DNA from: ChocPot-Mid sp043804925
GTDB lineage: Bacteria > Bacteroidota > Ignavibacteria > Kapaibacteriales > UBA2268
Direction: 5' to 3'
DNA: 29,721 bases
Assembly: GCA_043804925.1 (NCBI GenBank)
Contig: JAZDIP010000019.1
Coordinates: forward strand, 1-29,721
Positions 17,950 to 24,576 of this stretch are shown here, piece after piece. Under the pieces are notes generated by a model. It searched no databases and was not told where the DNA came from. It saw only the letters and a list, made by a program, of their open reading frames with translations. Both the position numbers and the translations under genes were made by a program. The first letter of the stretch is position 1, and each line of letters begins with the position of its first letter.

Positions 17950-18000
17950 TAGTTGTGAGTTCAGAGTTTTGAGTTTAGGGTTGTGAGTTGTTCGTTGATA
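17950..18000. repeat. GTTGTGAG/GTTTTGAG degenerate repeat
   Basis: Related 7-9 base units (agttgtgag, agttttgag, agggttgtgag) begin right after the RND gene's TAA. They resemble the GTTGAGT heptamers at 29583-29613. Confidence 0.5.
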
Positions 18001-18195
18001 GCTGTCATTCCTGCGAATGCAGGAATCTAAAACTATTTTCTATTTTCTATTTTCCAAGACCGACGTCATCCTGAGTAATGGCTGTCATTCCTGCGAATGC
18101 AGGAATCCAAAACTATTTTCTATTTTCTTTAGCTCCTCCCCATCATCCTGAATGATGGCTGTCATTCCTGCGAATGCAGGAATCCAAAACTATTT
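18001..18195. repeat. Three copies of a palindrome-bearing intergenic repeat
   Basis: A unit of about 40 bases starts at 18001, 18081 and 18158. Each contains attcctgc-gaat-gcaggaat, a perfect 8-base stem, followed by a near-identical tail (ctaaaactatttt or ccaaaactatttt). The spacers are themselves related: gtcatcctgagtaatgg and catcatcctgaatgatgg. The AT-shifted sequence resembles the TCATTCC...GGAATCCA hairpin repeats common between genes in many bacteria. It lies between converging genes. Confidence 0.8.
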
Positions 18196-18203
18196 GAATG
18201 TAG

Positions 18204-18239
18204 CGAAGAATCCATTGCTTTGTGTTTATGGATTCTTCG
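18204..18239. terminator. Stem-loop between convergent genes
   Basis: cgaagaatcca (18204-18214) pairs perfectly with tggattcttcg (18229-18239) over an 14-base loop. It sits between the ends of the RND gene and the META gene and could stop both transcripts. No T-tract follows on either strand, so it may equally be another repeat element. Confidence 0.4.
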
Positions 18240-18260
18240 ATTCTGTTTCGAAATTAACAA

Positions 18261-18686
18261 TTATTTACTCTTGAAATACATCCTCACCATCATTGTATCT
18301 TTAGTATATAAGGTCAATTCAGTTTTTGTTGCATAGAATTTATTAGATTTTAAAAGCGAAGAGAAATACTCTCCTGTGAGGGTACAATATACCTTCGTTG
18401 TTCCTCTACACTCAACTTCAATATTATCTTTTAATATCTTGTAATCTATAGAATAATTATTGCATCCTGATATTCCGGATGCATAATCACTCGCAAAATT
18501 CAAAGTGAATCCCATATTTGTATAATTCGATAATAAATGTTTTGTACCATTATTATCTACAAATGAATCAAATGACCATTCAGTTCCTGAAAGAGAATCT
18601 AACTTAATAACTGCCGGTGATGTGATATCATCTTTACAGGAAAATAATAACATTAATGAGAAAAGGAACAATACAAGATTTTTCAT
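18261..18686 (-). CDS. META-domain (HslJ-like) lipoprotein
   Basis: This is a 141-residue protein from the ATG at 18686. The frame stays open to 18734, but only the inner Met gives a sound signal peptide: MKNLVLFLFSLMLLFSC, with lipobox LFSC and Cys17, followed by KDD. The body matches the META domain: LSGTEWSFDSF at the start, ASGISGCNNYSIDYKI in the middle, then TTKVYC, and a closing LTLYTKDTMMVRM strand. META proteins such as HslJ are small envelope proteins linked to stress and heat-shock resistance; the biochemical role is unclear. The aspartates at +2/+3 after Cys may affect sorting, though the E. coli rules need not apply here. It converges with the efflux operon. The TAA lies in an aattaacaatta repeat. 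Confidence 0.85.
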   Translation of the reverse strand: MKNLVLFLFSLMLLFSCKDDITSPAVIKLDSLSGTEWSFDSFVDNNGTKHLLSNYTNMGFTLNFASDYASGISGCNNYSIDYKILKDNIEVECRGTTKVYCTLTGEYFSSLLKSNKFYATKTELTLYTKDTMMVRMYFKSK

Positions 18687-19102
18687 GACATAACTCAATA
18701 AATTAATATCAATAATTATCAATAATATTGACAATAAATACTAAAAATTATTTTATCCGGTTAACACATCCACCCATAGTAATAAAACAACAGCAGTCAA
18801 CAAAACTCAATACATAATTCCCCAAAAATCACACTCCCCAACTAAATAACTTTGCGAAAACATTGCGACCTTTGCGTTTAAATTCTTCTTCCGTCCTTCT
18901 GTATTCCCATCTTCTGACTTCTGACTTCTGTCTTCTGTCTTCTGACTTCTGTCTTCTGACTTCTGTCTTCTGTCTTCTGACTTTCAGTTTTTTCGTCCTT
19001 CTGTCTTTCCGTCCTCCCTAAGGACAACATTTTAGTGAAAAGTGAAGAATTAATTTCTAATTCTTTACAAACCTTACAAACTTTACAAACTTTCTACTGT
19101 TT
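18687..19102. repeat. Intergenic island of several short-repeat families
   Basis: No gene is seen in these 416 bases. The first 150 are plain AT-rich sequence. Then come a 10-base period around TTGCG (18851-18880), octamers tccgtcct/tctgtatt (18890-18905), ten tandem heptamers (18911-18980), octamers again (18992-19015), an agtgaaaagtgaag stretch (about 19034) and three ttacaaact 9-mers (19065-19091). Different families are packed side by side up to the stop of the OmpA-like gene. Confidence 0.8.
18911..18980. repeat. Heptamer array CTTCTG(A/T) x10
   Basis: Ten exact 7-base units differ only at the last base (a, a, t, t, a, t, a, t, t, a). The pattern of a fixed six-base core with one variable base suggests tandem growth with repeated slippage or conversion. 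Confidence 0.9.
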
Positions 19103-20977
19103 TTATCTTGGCGAAATAATATGTATCTGAACTGTTCTCGATAATTGTCTGCCAACAGGCAAATCATTATCAAATGGTGCCGAACTTTCTGCTATACCGA
19201 AAGATTCATACTTTGCAGTTTTGACTTTCGATTCGAGGTATCTTTTTACAGCAGTGGCTCTGCGTTGTGCAAGACCTTTGTTGTAGTTCTCGTCACCTAT
19301 TCTATCTGTATAGCCAAAGATTTTTACGGCGGAATTGAACTTAATCAAAGGTAAAATATCCTTATTTATTATATCCAAATCTTTTTGTGAAATTTTATCA
19401 TCATCGAAATTAAACAGTATCAAACTGAATTTTGCAATTGTCTTGTCAGGCAACTCTTCAGTTTTCTTTTTAGTCGAAGAATAGTAATCAACAGGAATCG
19501 TTCCTGCAGCTTCCTTCTCGTCTTCTTTACTGTTCTTTGCCCATAAAACATACTCAATCGGAATTTCACTTTTCACCAATTCGTTTGGAATTATTATCCA
19601 GTCAACTATTTCCGGATTCCCAACTCCTGCAAAAGACCTTATCTCACTGCCTTTTTGGGTTACGGATAATTTCCATTCCAATACGGAATCAGAAGATTCG
19701 GCATAAGGAACAAATTCAATGACATTCGGTTCTGCATAAGTTTGATTGTCTTTCTGTATTAATATCGGAGCTAAAATTTTCGGATTAGAACTGCTTAGTT
19801 CCACTCTTCTGTTTTCAGCAATCCCATCAGGGTCTTTTTGTGACGATGGTTTTTCAGGTAATCCGACCGCCCTGACATTAATTTTCTCTTGTTCGATTTT
19901 ATAATTGCCAACAAGATAATCTTTAACAAACTGAGCTCTTTGCATTGCCAAATCATTTTTATTCAGTTCACCCTTATTATCTATTGTTCCGGTTACCGTG
20001 AGTTCTGCATCAGGATTTTCAAGCAACCTTGTCCCGATGATATCCAATGTACTTTGATTGATTCTTAAAGCGTCGGGTATTAAAGAACCGATGGAAAATT
20101 CACCTGCATCAGATTTAGCATACAAAAACTGAGAACTATTAGATGGTTTTGCTGTATTCTCATCATTAAATATACTTGCAACTAAAGGAAATTGCTCCGT
20201 ATATTTTACATCTTCCACTTTTATCCTGTCTAAGGGTTTTGTATTGCCTTCATTATCGTAATACCTAACTTCCTTAAAGCCAAGATTAAAATAAGACTCA
20301 GGTGTAACAATCTTTTCAGGTGGAGCTGTCAATGCAAATGTTAAAGAAACGCTTAATCTGATTTGAGGTACATTCCATGTTGTAAAATCATTATTACTCG
20401 AAACATCTGAAAACGGAAGTCTGTATGTTAATTCAGGTGTAAGATTAACACCATTGGATAATTCAATGAAATATCCTATACCCAATGAAGCCGCCATCCT
20501 GAATGTTGCATCGGGAATATCTTCATTTTCAATAGTTGTACCGGAAATTGTATATTTTGGAGATAACGGAATGCCCGTTTCCAAGCCACCAATCAAATAA
20601 AAATCGTCAAAAGGAAGCAAATTGTGAATCTGAAGTTCAGGTGTGATTTCGATATAGTTCAAACTTGCATCCAGCTTATAATCATCTTTTTCGAGTGTTG
20701 CACCCAAACCATTGTACCCGATTTTTCCTGATATAACAAACATATTATTAATCGGAATTAAACCGGTAAAACCTAAAGCACCGCCAAAACCGGTAGCACT
20801 GTTATTGAAACCCACATTATTCTGTTCTAATGGATAGACAAAATTAGGTGAGTGCATATTCACATTCATTCCGGCATAGATTCCAAGAGATGTTGGAACG
20901 ATTCTTTCGGTCTGTGCAGATAAGTTAATTACAGATAAAATAGTAATTACTATAATAAGATAAATTGTTTTTTTCAT
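19103..20977 (-). CDS. Outer membrane barrel protein with two OmpA-like domains
   Basis: This 624-residue protein has a signal peptide (MKKTIYLIIVITILSVINLS, cut at LSA-QT). An outer-membrane barrel covers about 21-215. A first OmpA-like domain (263-395) has TGTIDNKGELNKNDLAMQRA and ends ENRRVELS. A beta-rich linker spans about 405-498. A second OmpA domain (515-622) has FGYTDRIGDENYNKGLAQRR. Asp333 and Asp558, with the arginines downstream, keep the residues used by OmpA to hold diaminopimelate, so both domains may bind peptidoglycan. The plan repeats that of the 833-residue protein at 4018-6519 without its Cys-rich and SPOR-like parts, so the two look paralogous. The gene diverges from the beta-barrel gene across 133 bases. 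Upstream of the ATG a run of six G (complement) could serve as a Shine-Dalgarno. Confidence 0.88.
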   Translation of the reverse strand: MKKTIYLIIVITILSVINLSAQTERIVPTSLGIYAGMNVNMHSPNFVYPLEQNNVGFNNSATGFGGALGFTGLIPINNMFVISGKIGYNGLGATLEKDDYKLDASLNYIEITPELQIHNLLPFDDFYLIGGLETGIPLSPKYTISGTTIENEDIPDATFRMAASLGIGYFIELSNGVNLTPELTYRLPFSDVSSNNDFTTWNVPQIRLSVSLTFALTAPPEKIVTPESYFNLGFKEVRYYDNEGNTKPLDRIKVEDVKYTEQFPLVASIFNDENTAKPSNSSQFLYAKSDAGEFSIGSLIPDALRINQSTLDIIGTRLLENPDAELTVTGTIDNKGELNKNDLAMQRAQFVKDYLVGNYKIEQEKINVRAVGLPEKPSSQKDPDGIAENRRVELSSSNPKILAPILIQKDNQTYAEPNVIEFVPYAESSDSVLEWKLSVTQKGSEIRSFAGVGNPEIVDWIIIPNELVKSEIPIEYVLWAKNSKEDEKEAAGTIPVDYYSSTKKKTEELPDKTIAKFSLILFNFDDDKISQKDLDIINKDILPLIKFNSAVKIFGYTDRIGDENYNKGLAQRRATAVKRYLESKVKTAKYESFGIAESSAPFDNDLPVGRQLSRTVQIHIISPR

Positions 20978-21110
20978 TTTTTCCCCCCAATGAATAAATT
21001 ATATCTACAAAAATAATAAATTAATATTAGTAATCAAATCGTTTTTGCTCACAATTTATTTTATAAATCAACGTTTTAACCTTTATTGAAAATTTAGCTT
21101 TGGAGAAATT

Positions 21111-21773
21111 ATGAAAAAAATTGTTAGTTTACTCTTTATAAGTGTTACTTTATTTTTCTCTGCACAAATTGTTAGTGCAGGAACAAACATAGGATTGTTT
21201 GCCGGTTTGTCAACTCCAAATGATGAGATGAATAATGTTTATAATAGCAGCAAAATTGATTTAGGGGATGTGAAATCAGGGAAATTAATCAGGGAAGCTG
21301 CTTCATCCGGTTACCATGTCGGCGCTAAAATACGATTTTCTTTGACTGATGATTTTTCATTTACAGGGAGTGCTGCATGGCATAAATTCCCTCAGTCATC
21401 AATAGATGTGAAAGACCCGATTTCAGATACAACCTTGGCTGTCTTGAATTCTTCACAAAACATCATTCCCATTACAGCTGGTATGAATTTTTATATTATT
21501 AATTCAACAATAGGTGTTTATGGGACTGGGGAACTTGCATATAATTACATCTATAATTCTGTTGACGTTGATTATCAGGGTTTACCTATTTCAATAGAGG
21601 AATCTCCAACAGACAGTAGAGTCGGCTTTGGTTTAGGAGCAGGACTTGACATTGATTTAAAACTACTAATGCTGAATCTTGAAGCAAAATATAATATATC
21701 AAATTTCATTGGTAAAGTCAGTAACGAAGCGACAAAATCTTATTTCACATTATCACTTGGAGTCTATTTTTGA
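21111..21773 (+). CDS. Small outer membrane beta-barrel protein
   Basis: This 220-residue protein has a clear signal peptide (MKKIVSLLFISVTLFFSAQIVSAG, cut after VSA). The rest is made of amphipathic strands rich in Gly and aromatics, for example GTNIGLFAGLSTP, GYHVGAKIRFSL, FGLGAGLDIDLKLLMLNLEAKY, and a terminal FTLSLGVYF. The C-terminal Phe is the usual barrel-assembly signal. Length and pattern fit an 8-strand barrel of the OmpW/porin-like group. No specific function can be read. The start is supported by GGAG at 21102-21105. The gene is followed after 34 bases by an M16 peptidase and faces the OmpA-like gene across a shared promoter region. Confidence 0.8.
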   Translation: MKKIVSLLFISVTLFFSAQIVSAGTNIGLFAGLSTPNDEMNNVYNSSKIDLGDVKSGKLIREAASSGYHVGAKIRFSLTDDFSFTGSAAWHKFPQSSIDVKDPISDTTLAVLNSSQNIIPITAGMNFYIINSTIGVYGTGELAYNYIYNSVDVDYQGLPISIEESPTDSRVGFGLGAGLDIDLKLLMLNLEAKYNISNFIGKVSNEATKSYFTLSLGVYF

Positions 21774-21807
21774 GTTTAATAAGTTTTTGTGCTAATTTAG
21801 ATCCTCG

Positions 21808-23082
21808 ATGAAATTAATAAATCTTAGAAATTCCTTTAATATTTTCAGAGAAAAACTGAATAATGGTCTGGATATTGTCTTAGTTCCAATCAATAAATCT
21901 CCTGTTGTTTGCGTCAATATGGCTTATAGAGTCGGTTCTAAAGATGAACGTTTTGACAGAACAGGAATGGCTCATTTATTTGAACATCTCATGTTTGAAG
22001 GCACAAGCAAAAATCCAAAAGGCGAATTTGATAAATTGTGCTCTCTTGCCGGAGGTACAAATAATGCATACACAAGTTTTGATTTAACAAACTATTACAT
22101 GTCCCTGCCTGCAAATCAACTTGAACTTGGTTTGTGGCTTGAAGCTGACAGACTGAAAAATTTTCAAATAACACAGGAAGCTCTGCAAAATCAGCAGAAT
22201 GTCGTTATCGAAGAAATAAACCAGACTGTTGAAGACCAACCATATGGACTATGGAGAGATTTAATGTCAGAAAATGCTTATTCTCCCAAAAGTTCTTATT
22301 CATGGGAAGTTTATGGTTCAAAAGAACATGTTGCTAAAGTTTCTTTGGAAGATGCCGAAGCATTTAGAAAATTGTATTATCAACCGGACAATGCTTGTTT
22401 ACTCGTTGTTGGAGATTTCGGGTTGGATATTGCTAAGGAATTAATTAACAAACACTTTTCGGAATTGATTAAACCTGTTCGAGAAATTAAAAGGAATATA
22501 TTTCTTCCTAAACATTTAATTCATGAGGGCTATCAAAGTTTTGAAGATGATGTACCAACTCCCGCAGTATTCCTTGCATATCATATCGAAGGATTCACAA
22601 ATGAAAAAAGTTATGCCGGAGACATAGTTGCAAATATTTTAGGCGTCGGAAAAAGTTCCCGGCTTTGGAAGAAATTAGTAATTGACAAACAGATTGCTAA
22701 TGAAGTTGGAGCTTATATTGACAAGCGTGAGCACTCTTCCTTACTAATTATTTATGCATTCGCAAATACTCCTAATATAAGTTGCAACCAACTCTATGAT
22801 GAGATAAATTCTACCATTCAAGAGATTAAATCAAATTCAATCACAGATGACGAAATGCAAAAATCAATTAATCAGTTATCATCACAAATGGCATTTGAAA
22901 TTGAATCATTCTCAGGTTTAGCCGAAACAATTGCGCAATTTGCTGTATTCATGGATGACCCGGAAAAAATATTTACCAACTTAGACATTTACTCAAAATT
23001 CAGCAAATCTGATATTCATAAATATATTCAAAAAATATTTGGGAATGGAACAGGCGTTAGGATTGATGCTATTCCTCAATGA
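21808..23082 (+). CDS. M16-family zinc metallopeptidase
   Basis: A 424-residue inverzincin peptidase (M16B size). The inverted zinc motif HxxEH is present as HLFEH: His56, Glu59 as catalytic base, and His60. The third ligand is Glu136, or the adjacent Glu135, in VVIEEINQ about 76 residues on. The surrounding GMAHLFEHLMFEGT and GGTNNAYTSFDLTNYYMSLP are classic. The C-terminal half carries the usual second M16 fold (GVGKSSRLWKKLV region). No signal peptide is visible, since the sequence begins MKLINLRNSFNIFREKLNNG. It is therefore probably cytoplasmic unless exported otherwise. M16B enzymes often act with an inactive partner subunit; none is next door. It follows the barrel gene by 34 bases. 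The substrate is unknown; peptide clearance is a reasonable guess. Confidence 0.9.
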   Translation: MKLINLRNSFNIFREKLNNGLDIVLVPINKSPVVCVNMAYRVGSKDERFDRTGMAHLFEHLMFEGTSKNPKGEFDKLCSLAGGTNNAYTSFDLTNYYMSLPANQLELGLWLEADRLKNFQITQEALQNQQNVVIEEINQTVEDQPYGLWRDLMSENAYSPKSSYSWEVYGSKEHVAKVSLEDAEAFRKLYYQPDNACLLVVGDFGLDIAKELINKHFSELIKPVREIKRNIFLPKHLIHEGYQSFEDDVPTPAVFLAYHIEGFTNEKSYAGDIVANILGVGKSSRLWKKLVIDKQIANEVGAYIDKREHSSLLIIYAFANTPNISCNQLYDEINSTIQEIKSNSITDDEMQKSINQLSSQMAFEIESFSGLAETIAQFAVFMDDPEKIFTNLDIYSKFSKSDIHKYIQKIFGNGTGVRIDAIPQ

Positions 23083-23122
23083 ATAATGAAAAGTGAAAAT
23101 TTTTCGTGTAACGTGAAACGAA

Positions 23123-23186
23123 GACGGAATGACAGAAAGACCGAAGGACTGAAGAACTATAGCACTAAGAAACTAAAGAACTAAAA
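23123..23186. repeat. Degenerate octamer array (8 x 8 bases)
   Basis: The units are gacggaat, gacagaaa, gaccgaag, gactgaag, aactatag, cactaaga, aactaaag and aactaaaa. The array fills the gap between converging M16 and queA genes and stops 7 bases from the queA stop codon. Reverse-complement octamers occur at 18890-18905 and 18992-19015. Confidence 0.75.
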
Positions 23187-23193
23187 TACATAT

Positions 23194-24561
23194 TCAACTA
23201 AGAAGAAGAGAGGAATCCCCATAACTTAAGAAACGATAGTTGTTATTCAGAGCCTCGTCATATGCTTTACTCCAAAGCTCTTTGCCGAGAAAAGCCGCAA
23301 CAAGCAGAATGAGAGTGCTTTTCGGAAGATGATAGTTTGTGATTAATCCTTTCACAATTTTAAATTCGTATCCGGGAAAGATGAGTAACTCTGTTCTTCC
23401 CCGAAGTTCAGTTTTGTTTTGTTTATCAAGATATTGAATAATAGCCGAAATTGAATCAAGTGCTGAAATATTTTGTTTAAATTTATAAGCATCCCATTGA
23501 CCAAGTTCGAATTCATCATTGTTCATAATTAATTTATCACTTAATATTTTAACACCAACCCAATACAAAGTTTCCAATGTTCTTAAAGAAGTAGTTCCTG
23601 TTGCTATGATGTATTTATTATCAGTTATTGATTTCAACAGATTTTCCAGTAAACTCTTCTTAACAATAATCAGTTCGCTGTGCATCTTGTGTTCAGAAAT
23701 ATTCTCTGTATCAATGGGCTTAAAAGTACCCGGTCCAACATGCAAAGTCAGTTCTTCAATATAAATCCCTCTGTTTTTTATTTTATCAATAACTTCATCT
23801 GTAAAATGCAAACCAGCTGTCGGAGCCGCAACAGAGCCATCATTTTTTGCATATACTGTCTGATAGCGATTTTTATCTTCTTCATCTACTTCCCGCTTGA
23901 TATAGGGAGGCAAAGGAACTTTACCGAGCTTTTCAAGGACATCAGCAAAACTAAATCCGTTATCCGTTGTCAGTTGTCCGTTGTCAGTAAAGTGATATTG
24001 TTTTTTTTCATTCGTAATTCGTAATTCGTAATTCGTAATTGATTCCTGTCTGCCGTCTGCTGTCTGCCGTCTGCTATTACTTTGAGCTTGTCGAATGATA
24101 TTATCCCACCTAAACTCAACAATTGCATCTTGTCCTGATTTTTCAATAATTTGTGCTGTTAGTTTAATGTTTTTGTCATTATCAATATCAGTACTTAAAA
24201 GCATTCCCGGATTAATTCTTTTTCCGCCGACTATACATTTCCAAGTGCATTTTTCTTTTGCTGACATTGTTATTTGTGGGTCAGTTGAAGGTAAAATCGG
24301 CTCAACACATAAAATTTCTACAAGTCCGCCGGTTGGTTTTTTCATAAGCAACCTTGCAGAAATAACTTTTGTTTTGTTAACAAAAATCACAGAGTTTTTA
24401 GGTAGTAAATCGGAAATTTCTTTGAAAATATGATGTGTAATTTTCTGCTTTTCCTTATTAACCAAAAGTAACTTACTTTTTGCTCTGTCCTCAAGAGGAA
24501 ACAATGCAATTTTCTCTTGTGGCAAAGAGTAATTATAATCTTCAAGATTCAAATCAATCAT
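23194..24561 (-). CDS. queA: S-adenosylmethionine:tRNA ribosyltransferase-isomerase, with repeat-derived insertion
   Basis: QueA moves the ribosyl group of SAM onto 7-deazaguanine in tRNA to make epoxyqueuosine, a cytoplasmic step of queuosine synthesis. Family marks are plain: LNLEDYNYSLPQEKIALFPL at the start, LGKVPLPPYIKREVDEED, GSVAAPTAGLHFTDEV, LHVGPGTFKPI, and the closing ITNYHLPKSTLILLVAAFLG and YRFLSYGDSSLL. The protein has 455 residues against about 350 for typical QueA. About 49 of the extra residues (154-202) are encoded by DNA made entirely of short intergenic-type repeats and lie just before the FADVLEKLGKVPLPPY motif. The frame is kept and all core motifs are intact, so the enzyme is probably active. 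The gene begins 15 bases after the secA stop, so the two are likely cotranscribed. Confidence 0.95.
   Translation of the reverse strand: MIDLNLEDYNYSLPQEKIALFPLEDRAKSKLLLVNKEKQKITHHIFKEISDLLPKNSVIFVNKTKVISARLLMKKPTGGLVEILCVEPILPSTDPQITMSAKEKCTWKCIVGGKRINPGMLLSTDIDNDKNIKLTAQIIEKSGQDAIVEFRWDNIIRQAQSNSRRQTADGRQESITNYELRITNEKKQYHFTDNGQLTTDNGFSFADVLEKLGKVPLPPYIKREVDEEDKNRYQTVYAKNDGSVAAPTAGLHFTDEVIDKIKNRGIYIEELTLHVGPGTFKPIDTENISEHKMHSELIIVKKSLLENLLKSITDNKYIIATGTTSLRTLETLYWVGVKILSDKLIMNNDEFELGQWDAYKFKQNISALDSISAIIQYLDKQNKTELRGRTELLIFPGYEFKIVKGLITNYHLPKSTLILLVAAFLGKELWSKAYDEALNNNYRFLSYGDSSLLLS
23956..24102. repeat. Composite repeat block inside queA
   Basis: Four families lie end to end in the coding strand. 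(i) 23956-23987: ccgttgtcag/ccgttatccg units. (ii) 24010-24040: four attcgta heptamers plus att. (iii) 24048-24075: gtctgcc, gtctgct, gtctgcc, gtctgct. (iv) 24081-24098: a ttgagcttgtcgaatga element. Read on the minus strand they give IRQAQ, RRQTADGRQ, TNYELRITN and TDNGQLTTDNG. Confidence 0.85.
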
Positions 24562-24576
24562 TAGAAACCTTTCGGA

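Noticed and set aside
18001..18195. Possible mini-CRISPR (three 40-base repeats with about 40-base spacers)
   Set aside because: The spacers are related to each other, the repeat tail varies, and no cas gene or leader is present. It fits dispersed hairpin repeats better.
18687..18734. Longer start for the META lipoprotein
   Set aside because: It would bury the signal peptide behind 16 hydrophobic residues; the inner Met gives a normal lipoprotein signal.
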